From: an uncultured Tateyamaria sp.
GTDB taxonomy: Bacteria; Pseudomonadota; Alphaproteobacteria; Rhodobacterales; Rhodobacteraceae
Assembly: GCF_947487805.1 (NCBI RefSeq)
Contig: NZ_CANKXW010000011.1
Location: forward strand, 1-64,000
Length of the DNA: 64,000 bases
Reading direction: 5' to 3'
Shown piece after piece: positions 1-7,824 of the stretch. The position numbers and the translations under genes are program-made. The number at the start of each line of letters is the position of its first letter. Position 1 is the stretch's first letter. The notes beneath the pieces were generated by a model. It had not been told where the DNA came from. It was given only the letters and a program-made list of their open reading frames with translations, and ran no database searches.

Positions 1-65
1 TGCCCGTGATCACGATGGACCCCGTGGTGATCAAGCACAGGTTCATGAAGGCCGTCGCAAGCTGA
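1..65 (+). CDS. 3' end of an unidentified upstream gene
   Basis: An open frame enters from the left edge and ends at a TGA at 63-65. Only about 20 C-terminal residues are visible (ending KAVAS), too few to name a family. The stop overlaps the ATG of the next gene by one base (TGATG), which suggests translational coupling and a shared operon with the hydroxyacid oxidase. The frame could be fortuitous, but the stop/start overlap is typical of real gene pairs here. Confidence 0.5.
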   Translation, partial: PVITMDPVVIKHRFMKAVAS

Positions 66-1159
66 TGAAAAGGGCCGCGCGTATTCACTCCAGCGAGGAC
101 GCGCGGCGGCTTGCCAAAACCCGCCTGCCGTGGATGGTGTTTGATTACATCGACGGGGCCGCGGGACAGGAAGTGGGGGCGGCGCGTAACCGGGCCGCCC
201 TGGATGATATCTGTCTGGAGCCGCGCATCCTGCGGGATGTGAGCCAGCGCAGTCTGGAAGTCCCCCTTTTCGGCAAGACGGCGACGCGTCCCTTTGGTAT
301 TGCGCCCATGGGCATGTGCAACCTGTCCGGTCCGGGGGCCGATCTGATGCTGGCGCGGCTGGCGGCGCGTGATGGCGTACCGGTGGGGGTGTCGACAGTG
401 GCCTCGACCCCGTTGGAGAAGATGATTGACGTGGCGCGCGGCAATGCGTGGTTCCAGCTGTATTTCACGGGCGACAATACAGGATCCTTCAAGCTGGCCC
501 GGCGCGCGCAGGATGCAGGATACGAGACGCTTGTCGTGACCGTGGATGTGCCGGAGGTCGGGCGCAGGCCGCGGGAATTGCGCCACGGCTTTACCATGCC
601 GTTCCGTATCGGGCCGCGACAGTTCGTCGATTTTGCGCTGCACCCGCGCTGGTCGCTGACCTCGCTGGCAGCGGGGCGTCCTCAGATGGCCAATTTTCAG
701 ATGGACGGATTCGCCTTCGACCGGACAGAAAGCCGCGCCAAGGCCGATTGGGAGACGCTTGCCGCCTTGCGCGACCTGTGGCGCGGGCACCTGGTCGTCA
801 AGGGTGTGACCCACACCGAAGATGCGGAGCGTCTTGTCTCTGCGGGCGTGGATGCGATCCAGGTGTCGAACCACGGTGCGCGCCAATTGGAAAGCGCGCC
901 CGCACCGATTGATGCACTGGGGCGGATCCGGGCGGCGGTGGGGCCGGAGTACCCGCTGTTTTACGACAGCGGTCTGCGCAGCGGCGAGGACGTTTTGAAA
1001 GCCTTCAACCAGGGGGCCAATTTTGCCTTTTTCGGCCGCATCCTGCAATTTGCCATCGCGGCCGCCGGTGAGGAAGGGTTGCACCGGCTGTGGGACATCC
1101 TGACCGCGGAACTGTCGAGCGCAATGGCGCAAACCGGCCGCACCGGGCTGGGGCGCTGA
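65..1159 (+). CDS. FMN-dependent alpha-hydroxy-acid oxidase/dehydrogenase
   Basis: This 364-residue protein has the length and motifs of the glycolate oxidase / L-lactate dehydrogenase (LldD) family, flavoproteins that oxidise 2-hydroxy acids to 2-oxo acids. The N-terminus has the FDYIDGAAGQE helix; the active-site signature SNHGARQLESAP near residue 270 holds the catalytic His and substrate Arg (usual form SNHGGRQLD, so one Gly is Ala here). The phosphate-binding end reads FYDSGLRSGEDVLKA followed by FFGR. No signal or membrane segment is seen, so it is probably cytosolic. The substrate cannot be told from sequence. It appears to be the last gene of an operon starting outside the window. Confidence 0.85.
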   Translation: MKRAARIHSSEDARRLAKTRLPWMVFDYIDGAAGQEVGAARNRAALDDICLEPRILRDVSQRSLEVPLFGKTATRPFGIAPMGMCNLSGPGADLMLARLAARDGVPVGVSTVASTPLEKMIDVARGNAWFQLYFTGDNTGSFKLARRAQDAGYETLVVTVDVPEVGRRPRELRHGFTMPFRIGPRQFVDFALHPRWSLTSLAAGRPQMANFQMDGFAFDRTESRAKADWETLAALRDLWRGHLVVKGVTHTEDAERLVSAGVDAIQVSNHGARQLESAPAPIDALGRIRAAVGPEYPLFYDSGLRSGEDVLKAFNQGANFAFFGRILQFAIAAAGEEGLHRLWDILTAELSSAMAQTGRTGLGR

Positions 1160-1176
1160 GGGCGCGCCGAAACCTT

Positions 1177-1202
1177 GGAACAGCCTGCCGCGCCCGCGCG
1201 TT
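1177..1202 (+). promoter_or_regulatory. EcfG-type stress promoter (GGAAC-N17-CGTT)
   Basis: GGAAC lies at 1177-1181 and CGTT at 1199-1202 with a 17-base spacer. This is an exact match to the promoter recognised by the alphaproteobacterial general-stress sigma factor EcfG. It ends 31 bases before the ATG of the SDR gene at 1234. Confidence 0.75.
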
Positions 1203-1233
1203 CCTCTGATGAAATCACAGAGAAGTGGATGCG

Positions 1234-2220
1234 ATGGAACATCAAGGAAACGTGGCCGTGGTGGCCGGTGGTACGGCGGGTGTCGGTCTGGCGACGGTCG
1301 AGGCGTTGATCGGCGGAGGCTACCGGGTGGGCGTGCTTGCGCGCGGGGCCGAGCGACTGGCCGAGGTTGAAAACAGGTATGGCGAAGCCGTGCTGGCGCT
1401 GCAATGCGACGTGTCGGATGCCGATGCGGTGATGGAGGCGGCCCAAACAGTCAAAGGCGCATGGGGCCCGGTCGATGTGTGGGTCAATTGCGCGATGCTC
1501 ACCGCGTTCTCGACGTTTGACGACCTGTCTCCGCAGGAGTTCCAGGCCATCACCGACACCACCTATCATGGGCAGGTGTGGGGCACACGCGCGGCCCTGT
1601 CCGTGATGGAGCGGGGCAATATCGTCAACATTGGCTCTGGCCTGTCCTATCGGTCCGTCCCGTTGCAAAGCGCCTATTGCGGCGCGAAACATGCGATCAA
1701 CGGGTTCACCGGCGCGGTGCGGTCCGAGTTGATCGCCGCCGGCCGCCCGATCGAGGTGTCGTTGATCCAGTTGCCTGCGATCAACACGCCGCAATTCGAC
1801 TGGGCGCGCAGCCGTCTGGATCACCGCCCAATGCCCGCGCCACCCATCTACAACCCAGAGGTTGCGGCCACGGCCGTGATGAAGGCGATCCGGACAAACG
1901 CGCGCGAGCTTTACGTCGGCACGTCCGTCCTGCAACTGATTGCGGGCCAATTCGTGGCGCCGAATTTCCTCGATCATCAGATGGCCAGCAGCGGTGTGGA
2001 CGCGCAGGAAAGCGAGACGCCGCAGGACGGATTTCGCGCTGGCAATCTGGACGCACCTGCAGCTTACCCCGCTGATGCACGGGGCAGCTTTGACGGGCGT
2101 GCCGCGTCCACTGGCCTGATCGTCGATGCGGACCGGTTGCGCACAGGTGTCGCCGCGGTGGCGATGGCCGGGGCGGCGACACTGGGTGTCATGCTGGCGC
2201 GGCGCCTGCGCCGGTCATAG
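1234..2220 (+). CDS. SDR oxidoreductase with C-terminal membrane anchor
   Basis: A classical short-chain dehydrogenase of about 328 residues: the dinucleotide-binding GGTAGVG motif near the N-terminus, the NIGSG serine strand and the catalytic YCGAK motif are all present. Beyond the usual SDR length there is a linker and a hydrophobic C-terminal stretch ending in RRLRRS, which looks like a tail anchor with a positively charged cytoplasmic end. A GTG at 1225 is in frame, but AGAGAAG at 1218-1224 is correctly spaced only for the ATG at 1234. The substrate is unknown. It is preceded by an exact EcfG-type promoter, so stress induction is likely. Its stop abuts the stop of the convergent GH13 gene. 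Confidence 0.8.
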   Translation: MEHQGNVAVVAGGTAGVGLATVEALIGGGYRVGVLARGAERLAEVENRYGEAVLALQCDVSDADAVMEAAQTVKGAWGPVDVWVNCAMLTAFSTFDDLSPQEFQAITDTTYHGQVWGTRAALSVMERGNIVNIGSGLSYRSVPLQSAYCGAKHAINGFTGAVRSELIAAGRPIEVSLIQLPAINTPQFDWARSRLDHRPMPAPPIYNPEVAATAVMKAIRTNARELYVGTSVLQLIAGQFVAPNFLDHQMASSGVDAQESETPQDGFRAGNLDAPAAYPADARGSFDGRAASTGLIVDADRLRTGVAAVAMAGAATLGVMLARRLRRS

Positions 2221-3789
2221 CCGCCAGAACGCGGCGGACCGGGGCGGCAAGACCGTGTCGGTGCCGCCCTGTGCAGAGGTGAGATCCGGGACCGTGTCGG
2301 ATCCGGTTTTCACGTCCTCATGGCCAAAATTGAAGACAACACGGGCCGTCTGGTGGCGGATGGTCAGAACATCGCCATCGCGCTGCCATTCGGCATCGGG
2401 TAGCGACGCCAGATCCAGTTCGCGCCGCAGGGCAAAGACCTGCCGGGCGAAGGAGAGCACGCTGCCGCCGTCACTGTCTTGCGTCTCCACGTCGATCCCG
2501 TCCGCCCACCGCATCGGCAACCACGGCGTGCCGGTGGTAAATCCGTTGGCCTGCGCTCGCGACCACGGCAGGGGCACGCGTGCCCCTTCGCGGCCGGGAC
2601 CATCGGGCCAGAAGGCCAAATCGTAGGGATCGGTCGTATCATCCCTGCTTAGTTCAGGCTGGGGCAGGCCCAGTTCCTGCCCTTGATAGACCAGCGCCGG
2701 GCCCGGCATCAGGGCGAGGAACATCAACTGCAAGCGTGCTTCGGGATCGTCCGGGCGCTTGGGCTGGCGGGCGCGGTCATGGCTGCCGGTCCACCAGGCC
2801 AGCCGCATGGCCGCGGCCCGCCGCGCAATCAGGTCGGCGGCGACCTGCGCGGAAAAGCCGAATTGCGCCAAATCGACGACATAGCCGGCGTTCAGGCGAT
2901 CCCCGTCGGTGAAATCATTACACACCTCGACCGATTGGTTGCCGGTGCCGACCTCGCCCAGCAGATAGGCGGTCTCGCCCGCCCAGGCGCGAAGGTTATC
3001 GCAATAGGCGGCACCATCGCCGGGCAGAAAGTCGTGTTTGTGGTCCTGCCGGACGTAAGGCAGGAACGGCTCGCCATCCATCTTGTCCCGCACCTCGGGA
3101 GAGGCGGGTGGGTTGTCGCGAAATTCCGGATCGCACAGATAGGATGTGACCGCATCCAGACGGAAACCGTCCACGCCATTATCGGTCCAGAAGGCAAAGA
3201 TGCGCTGTACTTCGGCCTGCACGTTCGGGCAGCGCAGGTTCAGCGCCGGTTGCGCGGACATGTAATTGTGCAGGTAGTATTGCTGGCGACGATGATCCCA
3301 CGACCAGGACAGGTCTCCGAACCGGCCGATCCAGTTGGTGGGTGGCGCGCCATCCTCCTTGGCGTCACGCCAGACATAGTGATCGACGTAACCCGGGTCG
3401 CGCTGCGCGGATTTGTCGAACCACGGGTGCTGATCCGACGTGTGGTTGAGCACGAGGTCAATCATAACCTTCAGGCCACGATCATGCAGCGCTTCGGTCA
3501 GGGCGCTCCAGTCTTTCATGGTGCCCAGGGCGGGATGGATCGCGCAGTAATCGGTAACGTCATAGCCCCCATCGACCCAAGGTGACGGCATGAAGGGGCA
3601 GATCCAGACTGCGTCGACGCCGAGGTCGTGAAGATAGTCCGCCCGGCGCAGGATGCCGGGCAGATCACCGATACCGTCGCCGTCGCTGTCCTGAAAGGAG
3701 CGGGGGTAAAGCTCGTAAATAAGCGGGGCAAGGGGCCAGCCCGTGCCGGCCCCCGCGCGGGATTTATGCGCCAACGACCATACCGCCAT
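2215..3789 (-). CDS. GH13 alpha-glucosidase / alpha-amylase family protein
   Basis: A 524-residue glycoside hydrolase family 13 protein of the oligo-1,6-glucosidase/maltase type. It opens with IYELYPRSFQDSDGDGIGD, typical of alpha-glucosidases; DLVLNHTSDQHPWF is conserved region I, GFRLDAV holds the nucleophile Asp, LLGEVG the acid/base Glu, and GSHD the third acidic residue. There is no signal peptide, so it should act on cytosolic maltodextrin- or trehalose-type sugars. The frame stays open well upstream, but the family N-terminus and the ATG at 3789 fit; this start overlaps the preceding SDR gene by 26 bases. Its neighbours otsB-otsA make trehalose, so a role in compatible-solute or glycogen turnover is plausible. 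Confidence 0.85.
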   Translation of the reverse strand: MAVWSLAHKSRAGAGTGWPLAPLIYELYPRSFQDSDGDGIGDLPGILRRADYLHDLGVDAVWICPFMPSPWVDGGYDVTDYCAIHPALGTMKDWSALTEALHDRGLKVMIDLVLNHTSDQHPWFDKSAQRDPGYVDHYVWRDAKEDGAPPTNWIGRFGDLSWSWDHRRQQYYLHNYMSAQPALNLRCPNVQAEVQRIFAFWTDNGVDGFRLDAVTSYLCDPEFRDNPPASPEVRDKMDGEPFLPYVRQDHKHDFLPGDGAAYCDNLRAWAGETAYLLGEVGTGNQSVEVCNDFTDGDRLNAGYVVDLAQFGFSAQVAADLIARRAAAMRLAWWTGSHDRARQPKRPDDPEARLQLMFLALMPGPALVYQGQELGLPQPELSRDDTTDPYDLAFWPDGPGREGARVPLPWSRAQANGFTTGTPWLPMRWADGIDVETQDSDGGSVLSFARQVFALRRELDLASLPDAEWQRDGDVLTIRHQTARVVFNFGHEDVKTGSDTVPDLTSAQGGTDTVLPPRSAAFWRL

Positions 3790-4618
3790 TGGGGTGCAGA
3801 CATTGACCGGTGTAGTAATTGGCGTCGTCGCTGGCCAGGAACAGGAACGCGGTCGCGACTTCCCAAGGTTGACCGGCGCGGCCCATCGGTGTCTGCGATC
3901 CAAAATCCTCGACCTGTTCGGCGGGCATGGTGCCGGGAATGAACGGCGTCCAGATCGGGCCGGGGGCCACGGAATTGACGCGGATGCCCTTGTCCGCGAG
4001 GTTGGCGGCAAGGCTGCGGGTAAAGGCGAGCGATGCACCGCGCGTTGTGGAATAGGTGATCAGTGACCCCATCCCCGCAAAGGCGTTGACCGACGAGGTG
4101 TTGATGATCGCAGCACCTTTTTTCAGATGCGGCAGCGCGGCCTGCGTGCAGAAGAAATAGCTCATCACGTTGCTGTCGAACATCTGACGCAGCTTGTCTT
4201 CGTCCAGCTCGGTCAGATCGCTGTCGATCCATTGCTGGGCTGCGTTGTTGATCACGATGTCGAGCTTGCCGAAATGTTTGACCGTCTGTTCAATGGCGTC
4301 CGTTGCATGGGATTTCGACCCCAGGTCGCCCTCGATCAACAGCGCCTCGCCACCTTCGTCCTCGACCAGCTTTTTCGTCTGCTCGGCATCCTTGCTTTCG
4401 GACAAATAAGCGATGGCCACCTTGGCGCCTTCGCGCGCAAACAGGACCGCGACGGCGCGGCCGATGCCGCTGTCGCCGCCGGAGATGAACGCCACCTTGT
4501 CCGTCAGCTTGCCCGCGCCGGGATGGCGGGGGGCATAGTCGGGTGCGGGGTCCATCTCATGCTCGTGGGCGGGCATGCTGTCCTGGGATTGCGGGGGGAT
4601 TTTCACATGTTCGTTCAT
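3764..4618 (-). CDS. SDR oxidoreductase, stress-protein (YghA/YdaD-like) subgroup, with YxxxR active site
   Basis: A 284-residue SDR with the N-terminal extension typical of the YghA / B. subtilis general stress protein group, containing KVAFISGGDSGIG, INNAAQQ, INTSSVNAF and NSVAPGPIWTPFIP. The active-site segment reads YSTTRGAS: Tyr189 is kept but the lysine expected four residues on is Arg193 (codon CGC), where relatives have YSSTKGAI or similar. The catalytic lysine is close to invariant in active SDRs, so activity may be altered. An EcfG-type promoter lies upstream, divergent from otsBA. The GH13 gene follows with overlap, so the two should be cotranscribed. Confidence 0.85.
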   Translation of the reverse strand: MNEHVKIPPQSQDSMPAHEHEMDPAPDYAPRHPGAGKLTDKVAFISGGDSGIGRAVAVLFAREGAKVAIAYLSESKDAEQTKKLVEDEGGEALLIEGDLGSKSHATDAIEQTVKHFGKLDIVINNAAQQWIDSDLTELDEDKLRQMFDSNVMSYFFCTQAALPHLKKGAAIINTSSVNAFAGMGSLITYSTTRGASLAFTRSLAANLADKGIRVNSVAPGPIWTPFIPGTMPAEQVEDFGSQTPMGRAGQPWEVATAFLFLASDDANYYTGQCLHPNGGMVVGA

Positions 4619-4666
4619 TGTGGGCTCCGTTCTGGCTGCGCGCGGGATGTCCGGCGTTGCGGGGAC

Positions 4667-4692
4667 AACCCCGCCGCCGCGCTGATGGTTCC
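4667..4692 (-). promoter_or_regulatory. EcfG-type promoter for SDR-GH13 operon (GGAAC-N17-GGTT)
   Basis: Read on the minus strand, GGAAC (4692-4688) and GGTT (4670-4667) are separated by 17 bases, one base from the EcfG consensus in the -10 element. It ends 48 bases before the SDR start at 4618 and is back-to-back with the otsB promoter candidate. Confidence 0.6.
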
Positions 4693-4724
4693 AAGGCCCG
4701 TCCGAGAATTCTTGGCCGATCCGT

Positions 4725-4750
4725 GCAACCGAAACGCGATACGTGGCGTT
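4725..4750 (+). promoter_or_regulatory. Near-consensus EcfG-type promoter for otsBA (GCAAC-N17-CGTT)
   Basis: GCAAC at 4725-4729 differs by one base from GGAAC; CGTT at 4747-4750 is exact, spacer 17. The element ends 39 bases before the otsB start. Trehalose genes are well-known general-stress targets in alphaproteobacteria, which supports the reading. Confidence 0.5.
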
Positions 4751-4789
4751 GGTCTTTCGAGTGATGCTGCAAGTGCGAAGGGAACCCCG

Positions 4790-5569
4790 ATGTACTACGA
4801 GATGATCGGCTTTACTGCCGGAGAAAGAGCCGTTTTGCCCAAACCGCGATTTGAACCCAAAGACAACGTGGCCCTGTTTCTTGATTTCGACGGAAGCCTT
4901 GTTGATCTCGCGGCCGCACCTGACGCGATTGATGCGCGGGGCGTGTCTGAGCTGGTCGGCGCCCTGCACGGCGTTCTTGATGGCAGGCTGGCCATTGTTA
5001 CCGGGCGGTCTGTCAGTGACCTTTTGGGTCATGTTCCGGACCTGCCATGCCTGGTCTATGGCACCCACGGCGCCGAACTGCATGCAGAGGGTGAAACGAT
5101 CGATCTGGTGCCCGTCCCGGAGGCGCTGGACGCGATGTGCGAGGCCGCTGCGAAGTTCCGCCAACTGCATCCGGGCCTGCGGCTGGAACGCAAGCGGCAT
5201 GGATTTGTCCTGCACTACAGGCAAGCACCGGAGCTGGCCGCCGCGGTGACCGGATTTCTCGAGGCACTGGTGGATGTCGCGCCCGAGATGGTGTTGCAGC
5301 ACTCCAAGATGGCGGTGGAGGTGAAAGCCGCCGGCGTCTGCAAGGGCGCGGCCGTGCGCGATGCGATGGACCGGTTTGGCTGGACCGACCGCGTGCCGGT
5401 GATGGTGGGCGATGATGTCACGGATGAGGCTGGTATGGAGGCGGCGCAGACCTTGGGTGGATATGGCGTCAAGGTGGGGGAGGGTGAGACCACGGCCCGG
5501 TTCCGCTGCGACGATCCGCAGGACCTCAAGATGCAGCTGCGCCGGCTGGTGGAGCGTGCACATGGGTGA
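4790..5569 (+). CDS. otsB: Trehalose-6-phosphate phosphatase
   Basis: A 259-residue HAD-superfamily phosphatase that removes phosphate from trehalose 6-phosphate. Visible HAD motifs are LFLDFDGSLVD (nucleophile Asp32 and Asp34; Ser where Thr is more usual), IVTGRS (motif II) and MVGDDVTDEAGM (motif IV Mg-binding acids). The sugar-cap segment is present and length is normal for OtsB. The ATG at 4790 has GAAGGGA at good spacing. The gene overlaps otsA by 8 bases (ATGGGTGA), so the phosphatase and synthase are made together. The pathway yields trehalose, an osmo- and desiccation protectant. Confidence 0.93.
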   Translation: MYYEMIGFTAGERAVLPKPRFEPKDNVALFLDFDGSLVDLAAAPDAIDARGVSELVGALHGVLDGRLAIVTGRSVSDLLGHVPDLPCLVYGTHGAELHAEGETIDLVPVPEALDAMCEAAAKFRQLHPGLRLERKRHGFVLHYRQAPELAAAVTGFLEALVDVAPEMVLQHSKMAVEVKAAGVCKGAAVRDAMDRFGWTDRVPVMVGDDVTDEAGMEAAQTLGGYGVKVGEGETTARFRCDDPQDLKMQLRRLVERAHG

Positions 5570-6935
5570 GCGGCTGGTCGTTGTCTCAAACCGTGTCGCG
5601 GGCGACCGACCGCCTGCGGGCGGGCTGGTCTTTGCCCTGCATGACTGTCTGACACAGATGGGCGGCATCTGGGTCGGCAGCGGTGCCGATCTGGTCGAAG
5701 CACCTGCGCCCGCCCTGCGCCATGCACCGGCAGACGGATACGACCGCTATTTGCTGGACCTGACCGAGGACGAACAGGCGCAGTTCTACCTCGGCTATTC
5801 CAATTCCGTCCTCTGGCCGCTGTGCCATGGCCGGACCGACCTGATGCAGATCAAACGCGGGCAATATGCGGGATACCGCGCCGTGAATGCGCGGATGGCC
5901 GACCAGATGCTGGACGTGCTGGACCCCGATGACCTGATCTGGATCCATGACTATCATTTCCTGCCGCTGGCAGAAGAATTGCGCCGACGCGGTGTGACCA
6001 ACCGCATCGGGTTTTTCCTGCACATTCCTTTCCCCGCAGGTCACGATATCGGGGCGCTGTCGCAAAGTGACGCGCTGATGGAATGGCTGGGCGCCTATGA
6101 CCTGATCGGGCTGCAATCGGAGCGGGACGTGGCGCAGTTCATCGGCACCTCGCGCCAGCATCCGGGGACGGAGATCCTCATGGACGGACGGGTGCGTATG
6201 GGAAATCGTCTGGTGGCGGTGCGGGCCTGTCCGATCGGAATCGACGTCGCGGCTTTCCAGGGCGAAATCGGCACAGGTGAGGCCGTGACCCTGAGCAAGG
6301 GCGAAAAGTTGATCGTGGGGGTGGACCGGCTGGATTATTCCAAGGGCCTGCCGCAGCGGTTTGACGCGATGGAGCACTTTCTTGACACGCGTACAGACGC
6401 TGACCCTACGGCGACATTCCTGCAAGTGGCCCCGATCAGCCGGGGCGAGGTTGCGGCCTATCAGGATATTCGGCAGACGCTGGAGCAAAAGGCGGGGGCG
6501 ATCAACGGCGCACACGGCACGCCGAACTGGATGCCGATCCGCTATATCTCGCAATCCATGGATCGGGCTGAATTGGCGGGCGTCTTTCGCCAAAGTGCCG
6601 TCGGTCTCGTCACGCCGCTGATTGACGGGATGAACCTCGTGGCCAAGGAATACGTCGCTGCACAGGATCCGGACGATCCCGGCGTGCTGGTGCTGTCACG
6701 GCTGGCGGGCGCGGCAGAGCAGATGACGGACGCGTTACAGGTCAATCCCTATGATCCGACCGATATGGGCGAGGCGATCCGCACTGCGCTGGCCATGCCG
6801 CTGGACGAGCGCAAGGCCCGCCACGCCCGCCTTCTGACCGGTGCCGTGCATGAAGACATCCATTGGTGGACCAGAACCTATCTGGATCAGTTGCGCCAAG
6901 TGCGCGCGGTGCCGGTTTTTCCGCTATCTGCCTGA
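5562..6935 (+). CDS. otsA: Trehalose-6-phosphate synthase
   Basis: A 457-residue GT20 glycosyltransferase joining UDP-glucose and glucose 6-phosphate. The N-terminus LVVVSNRV, the PPAGGLVFAL glucosyl-binding loop, IWIHDYHFLPLAEELR, GFFLHIPFP, VDRLDYSKGLPQRF and the late DGMNLVAKEYVAAQ segment are all characteristic. The true start is the ATG at 5562 that overlaps the otsB stop; the frame is open further upstream but only as an artefact of otsB. GalU encoded about 9 kb away supplies the UDP-glucose substrate, and both appear to lie under stress-type promoters. Confidence 0.95.
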   Translation: MGERLVVVSNRVAGDRPPAGGLVFALHDCLTQMGGIWVGSGADLVEAPAPALRHAPADGYDRYLLDLTEDEQAQFYLGYSNSVLWPLCHGRTDLMQIKRGQYAGYRAVNARMADQMLDVLDPDDLIWIHDYHFLPLAEELRRRGVTNRIGFFLHIPFPAGHDIGALSQSDALMEWLGAYDLIGLQSERDVAQFIGTSRQHPGTEILMDGRVRMGNRLVAVRACPIGIDVAAFQGEIGTGEAVTLSKGEKLIVGVDRLDYSKGLPQRFDAMEHFLDTRTDADPTATFLQVAPISRGEVAAYQDIRQTLEQKAGAINGAHGTPNWMPIRYISQSMDRAELAGVFRQSAVGLVTPLIDGMNLVAKEYVAAQDPDDPGVLVLSRLAGAAEQMTDALQVNPYDPTDMGEAIRTALAMPLDERKARHARLLTGAVHEDIHWWTRTYLDQLRQVRAVPVFPLSA

Positions 6936-6953
6936 GTTCACGCGCCCGTCTAC

Positions 6954-6979
6954 GGAACATCGCGCTGGGCCTGCGCGTT
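6954..6979 (+). promoter_or_regulatory. EcfG-type promoter for terB-like gene (GGAAC-N17-CGTT)
   Basis: GGAAC at 6954-6958 and CGTT at 6976-6979, spacer 17, an exact match. It sits in the 80-base gap after otsA and ends 36 bases before the next ATG. Confidence 0.75.
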
Positions 6980-7015
6980 TCCTTTCCAAGGATTTTAATC
7001 ATTGGAGGATACAGG

Positions 7016-7771
7016 ATGTCACTGAAACGCATGGTCACGAAACTCGCGCTTGCCTTTGCGGCCAAGAAGGGGATGGAAGCGTTCAAAACTGTCGGCGGTA
7101 TCGATGGTGTCAAGCAGATGCTATCGGGCAATCGGCCTGTCGGGTCCGCTGCTGCGATGGGGCAAAGGGGTGAAACCCACGGCCATGGCCGTGTGGGCGG
7201 CGTCCGCACATCGGATGCCGGCGGTCTGGGGAGCCTGCTTGATGGTCTGGGTTACGGCGGCGCATCAGACGGGCGCGAGGCCGGAGTGACCGGTCAGATG
7301 GCATCGGGCACACCATCGCTGGGTGGGCTCCTTGGCGGCCTTGCCGCTGCGATCGGCGGGCAGCCAAAGGCGCCGCAGACGCGCCACGCGATGGAGGATC
7401 ATCTGGCCGACGACAACATCAAGACCGACCGGGACGCCAAATCCGTCCTGCGCGCCATGGTCCATATGGCCCGTGCTGACGGTGGCGTTCAAGATGACGA
7501 ATATGCAGCTCTGATGGAGATTCTCGACGACGCGTCCGACGAAGAGCGTGAGGTCCTGCGCCAGTCGATGCAGGAACCGGTCGACGCGCAAAGTGTTGCC
7601 GCAGAGACGCCGATCCACGCCCGCAAGGAGGTCTATTCCGCGGCGCTGCTGGTCGGTGAGCCGGACAAGCCCGCGGAAAAGACGTTTCTACGCAATCTCG
7701 CGGCGCATCTGGGTCTGGATGATACCGATGTGCGGCACCTGCATATGGCGATGGGCAAGCCCGTCATCTGA
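7016..7771 (+). CDS. TerB-like / DUF533 protein (YebE type)
   Basis: A 251-residue protein with a helical N-terminus (MSLKRMVTKLALAFAAKKGME), a Gly/His-rich linker around residues 50-110, and a C-terminal all-helical domain beginning near residue 125 with LADDNIKTDRDAKSVLRAM. The segment ARADGGVQDDEYAALM and the end GLDDTDVRHLH fit the DUF533/TerB fold of E. coli YebE. Function is unknown; homologues are often stress-induced envelope proteins. The start at 7016 has TTGGAGGA upstream. An exact EcfG-type promoter precedes it and a strong terminator follows. Confidence 0.75.
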   Translation: MSLKRMVTKLALAFAAKKGMEAFKTVGGIDGVKQMLSGNRPVGSAAAMGQRGETHGHGRVGGVRTSDAGGLGSLLDGLGYGGASDGREAGVTGQMASGTPSLGGLLGGLAAAIGGQPKAPQTRHAMEDHLADDNIKTDRDAKSVLRAMVHMARADGGVQDDEYAALMEILDDASDEEREVLRQSMQEPVDAQSVAAETPIHARKEVYSAALLVGEPDKPAEKTFLRNLAAHLGLDDTDVRHLHMAMGKPVI

Positions 7772-7792
7772 CGGCAACCCGTACATCGCACA

Positions 7793-7824
7793 CGCACCGT
7801 CCCCTAGCAGGGGCGGTGCGTTTT
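7793..7824 (+). terminator. Intrinsic terminator after terB-like gene
   Basis: CGCACCG pairs with CGGTGCG and CCCC with GGGG around a 5-base loop (one bulged T), followed by TTTT. It overlaps the stop codon of the convergent hydrolase gene. Confidence 0.75.

Noticed and set aside
961-1977. 338-residue ORF on the minus strand
   Set aside because: It is antisense to the hydroxyacid oxidase and SDR genes, has no recognisable motif and spans their intergenic gap; such shadows are common in GC-rich DNA.
3790-4038. N-terminal extension of the GH13 frame
   Set aside because: It is an antisense-like composition overlapping the SDR coding region on the same strand in another frame; GH13 homology begins just after 3789.
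4127-4789. N-terminal extension of the otsB frame
   Set aside because: It lies over the opposite-strand SDR and its promoter; the family start and ribosome site are at 4790.
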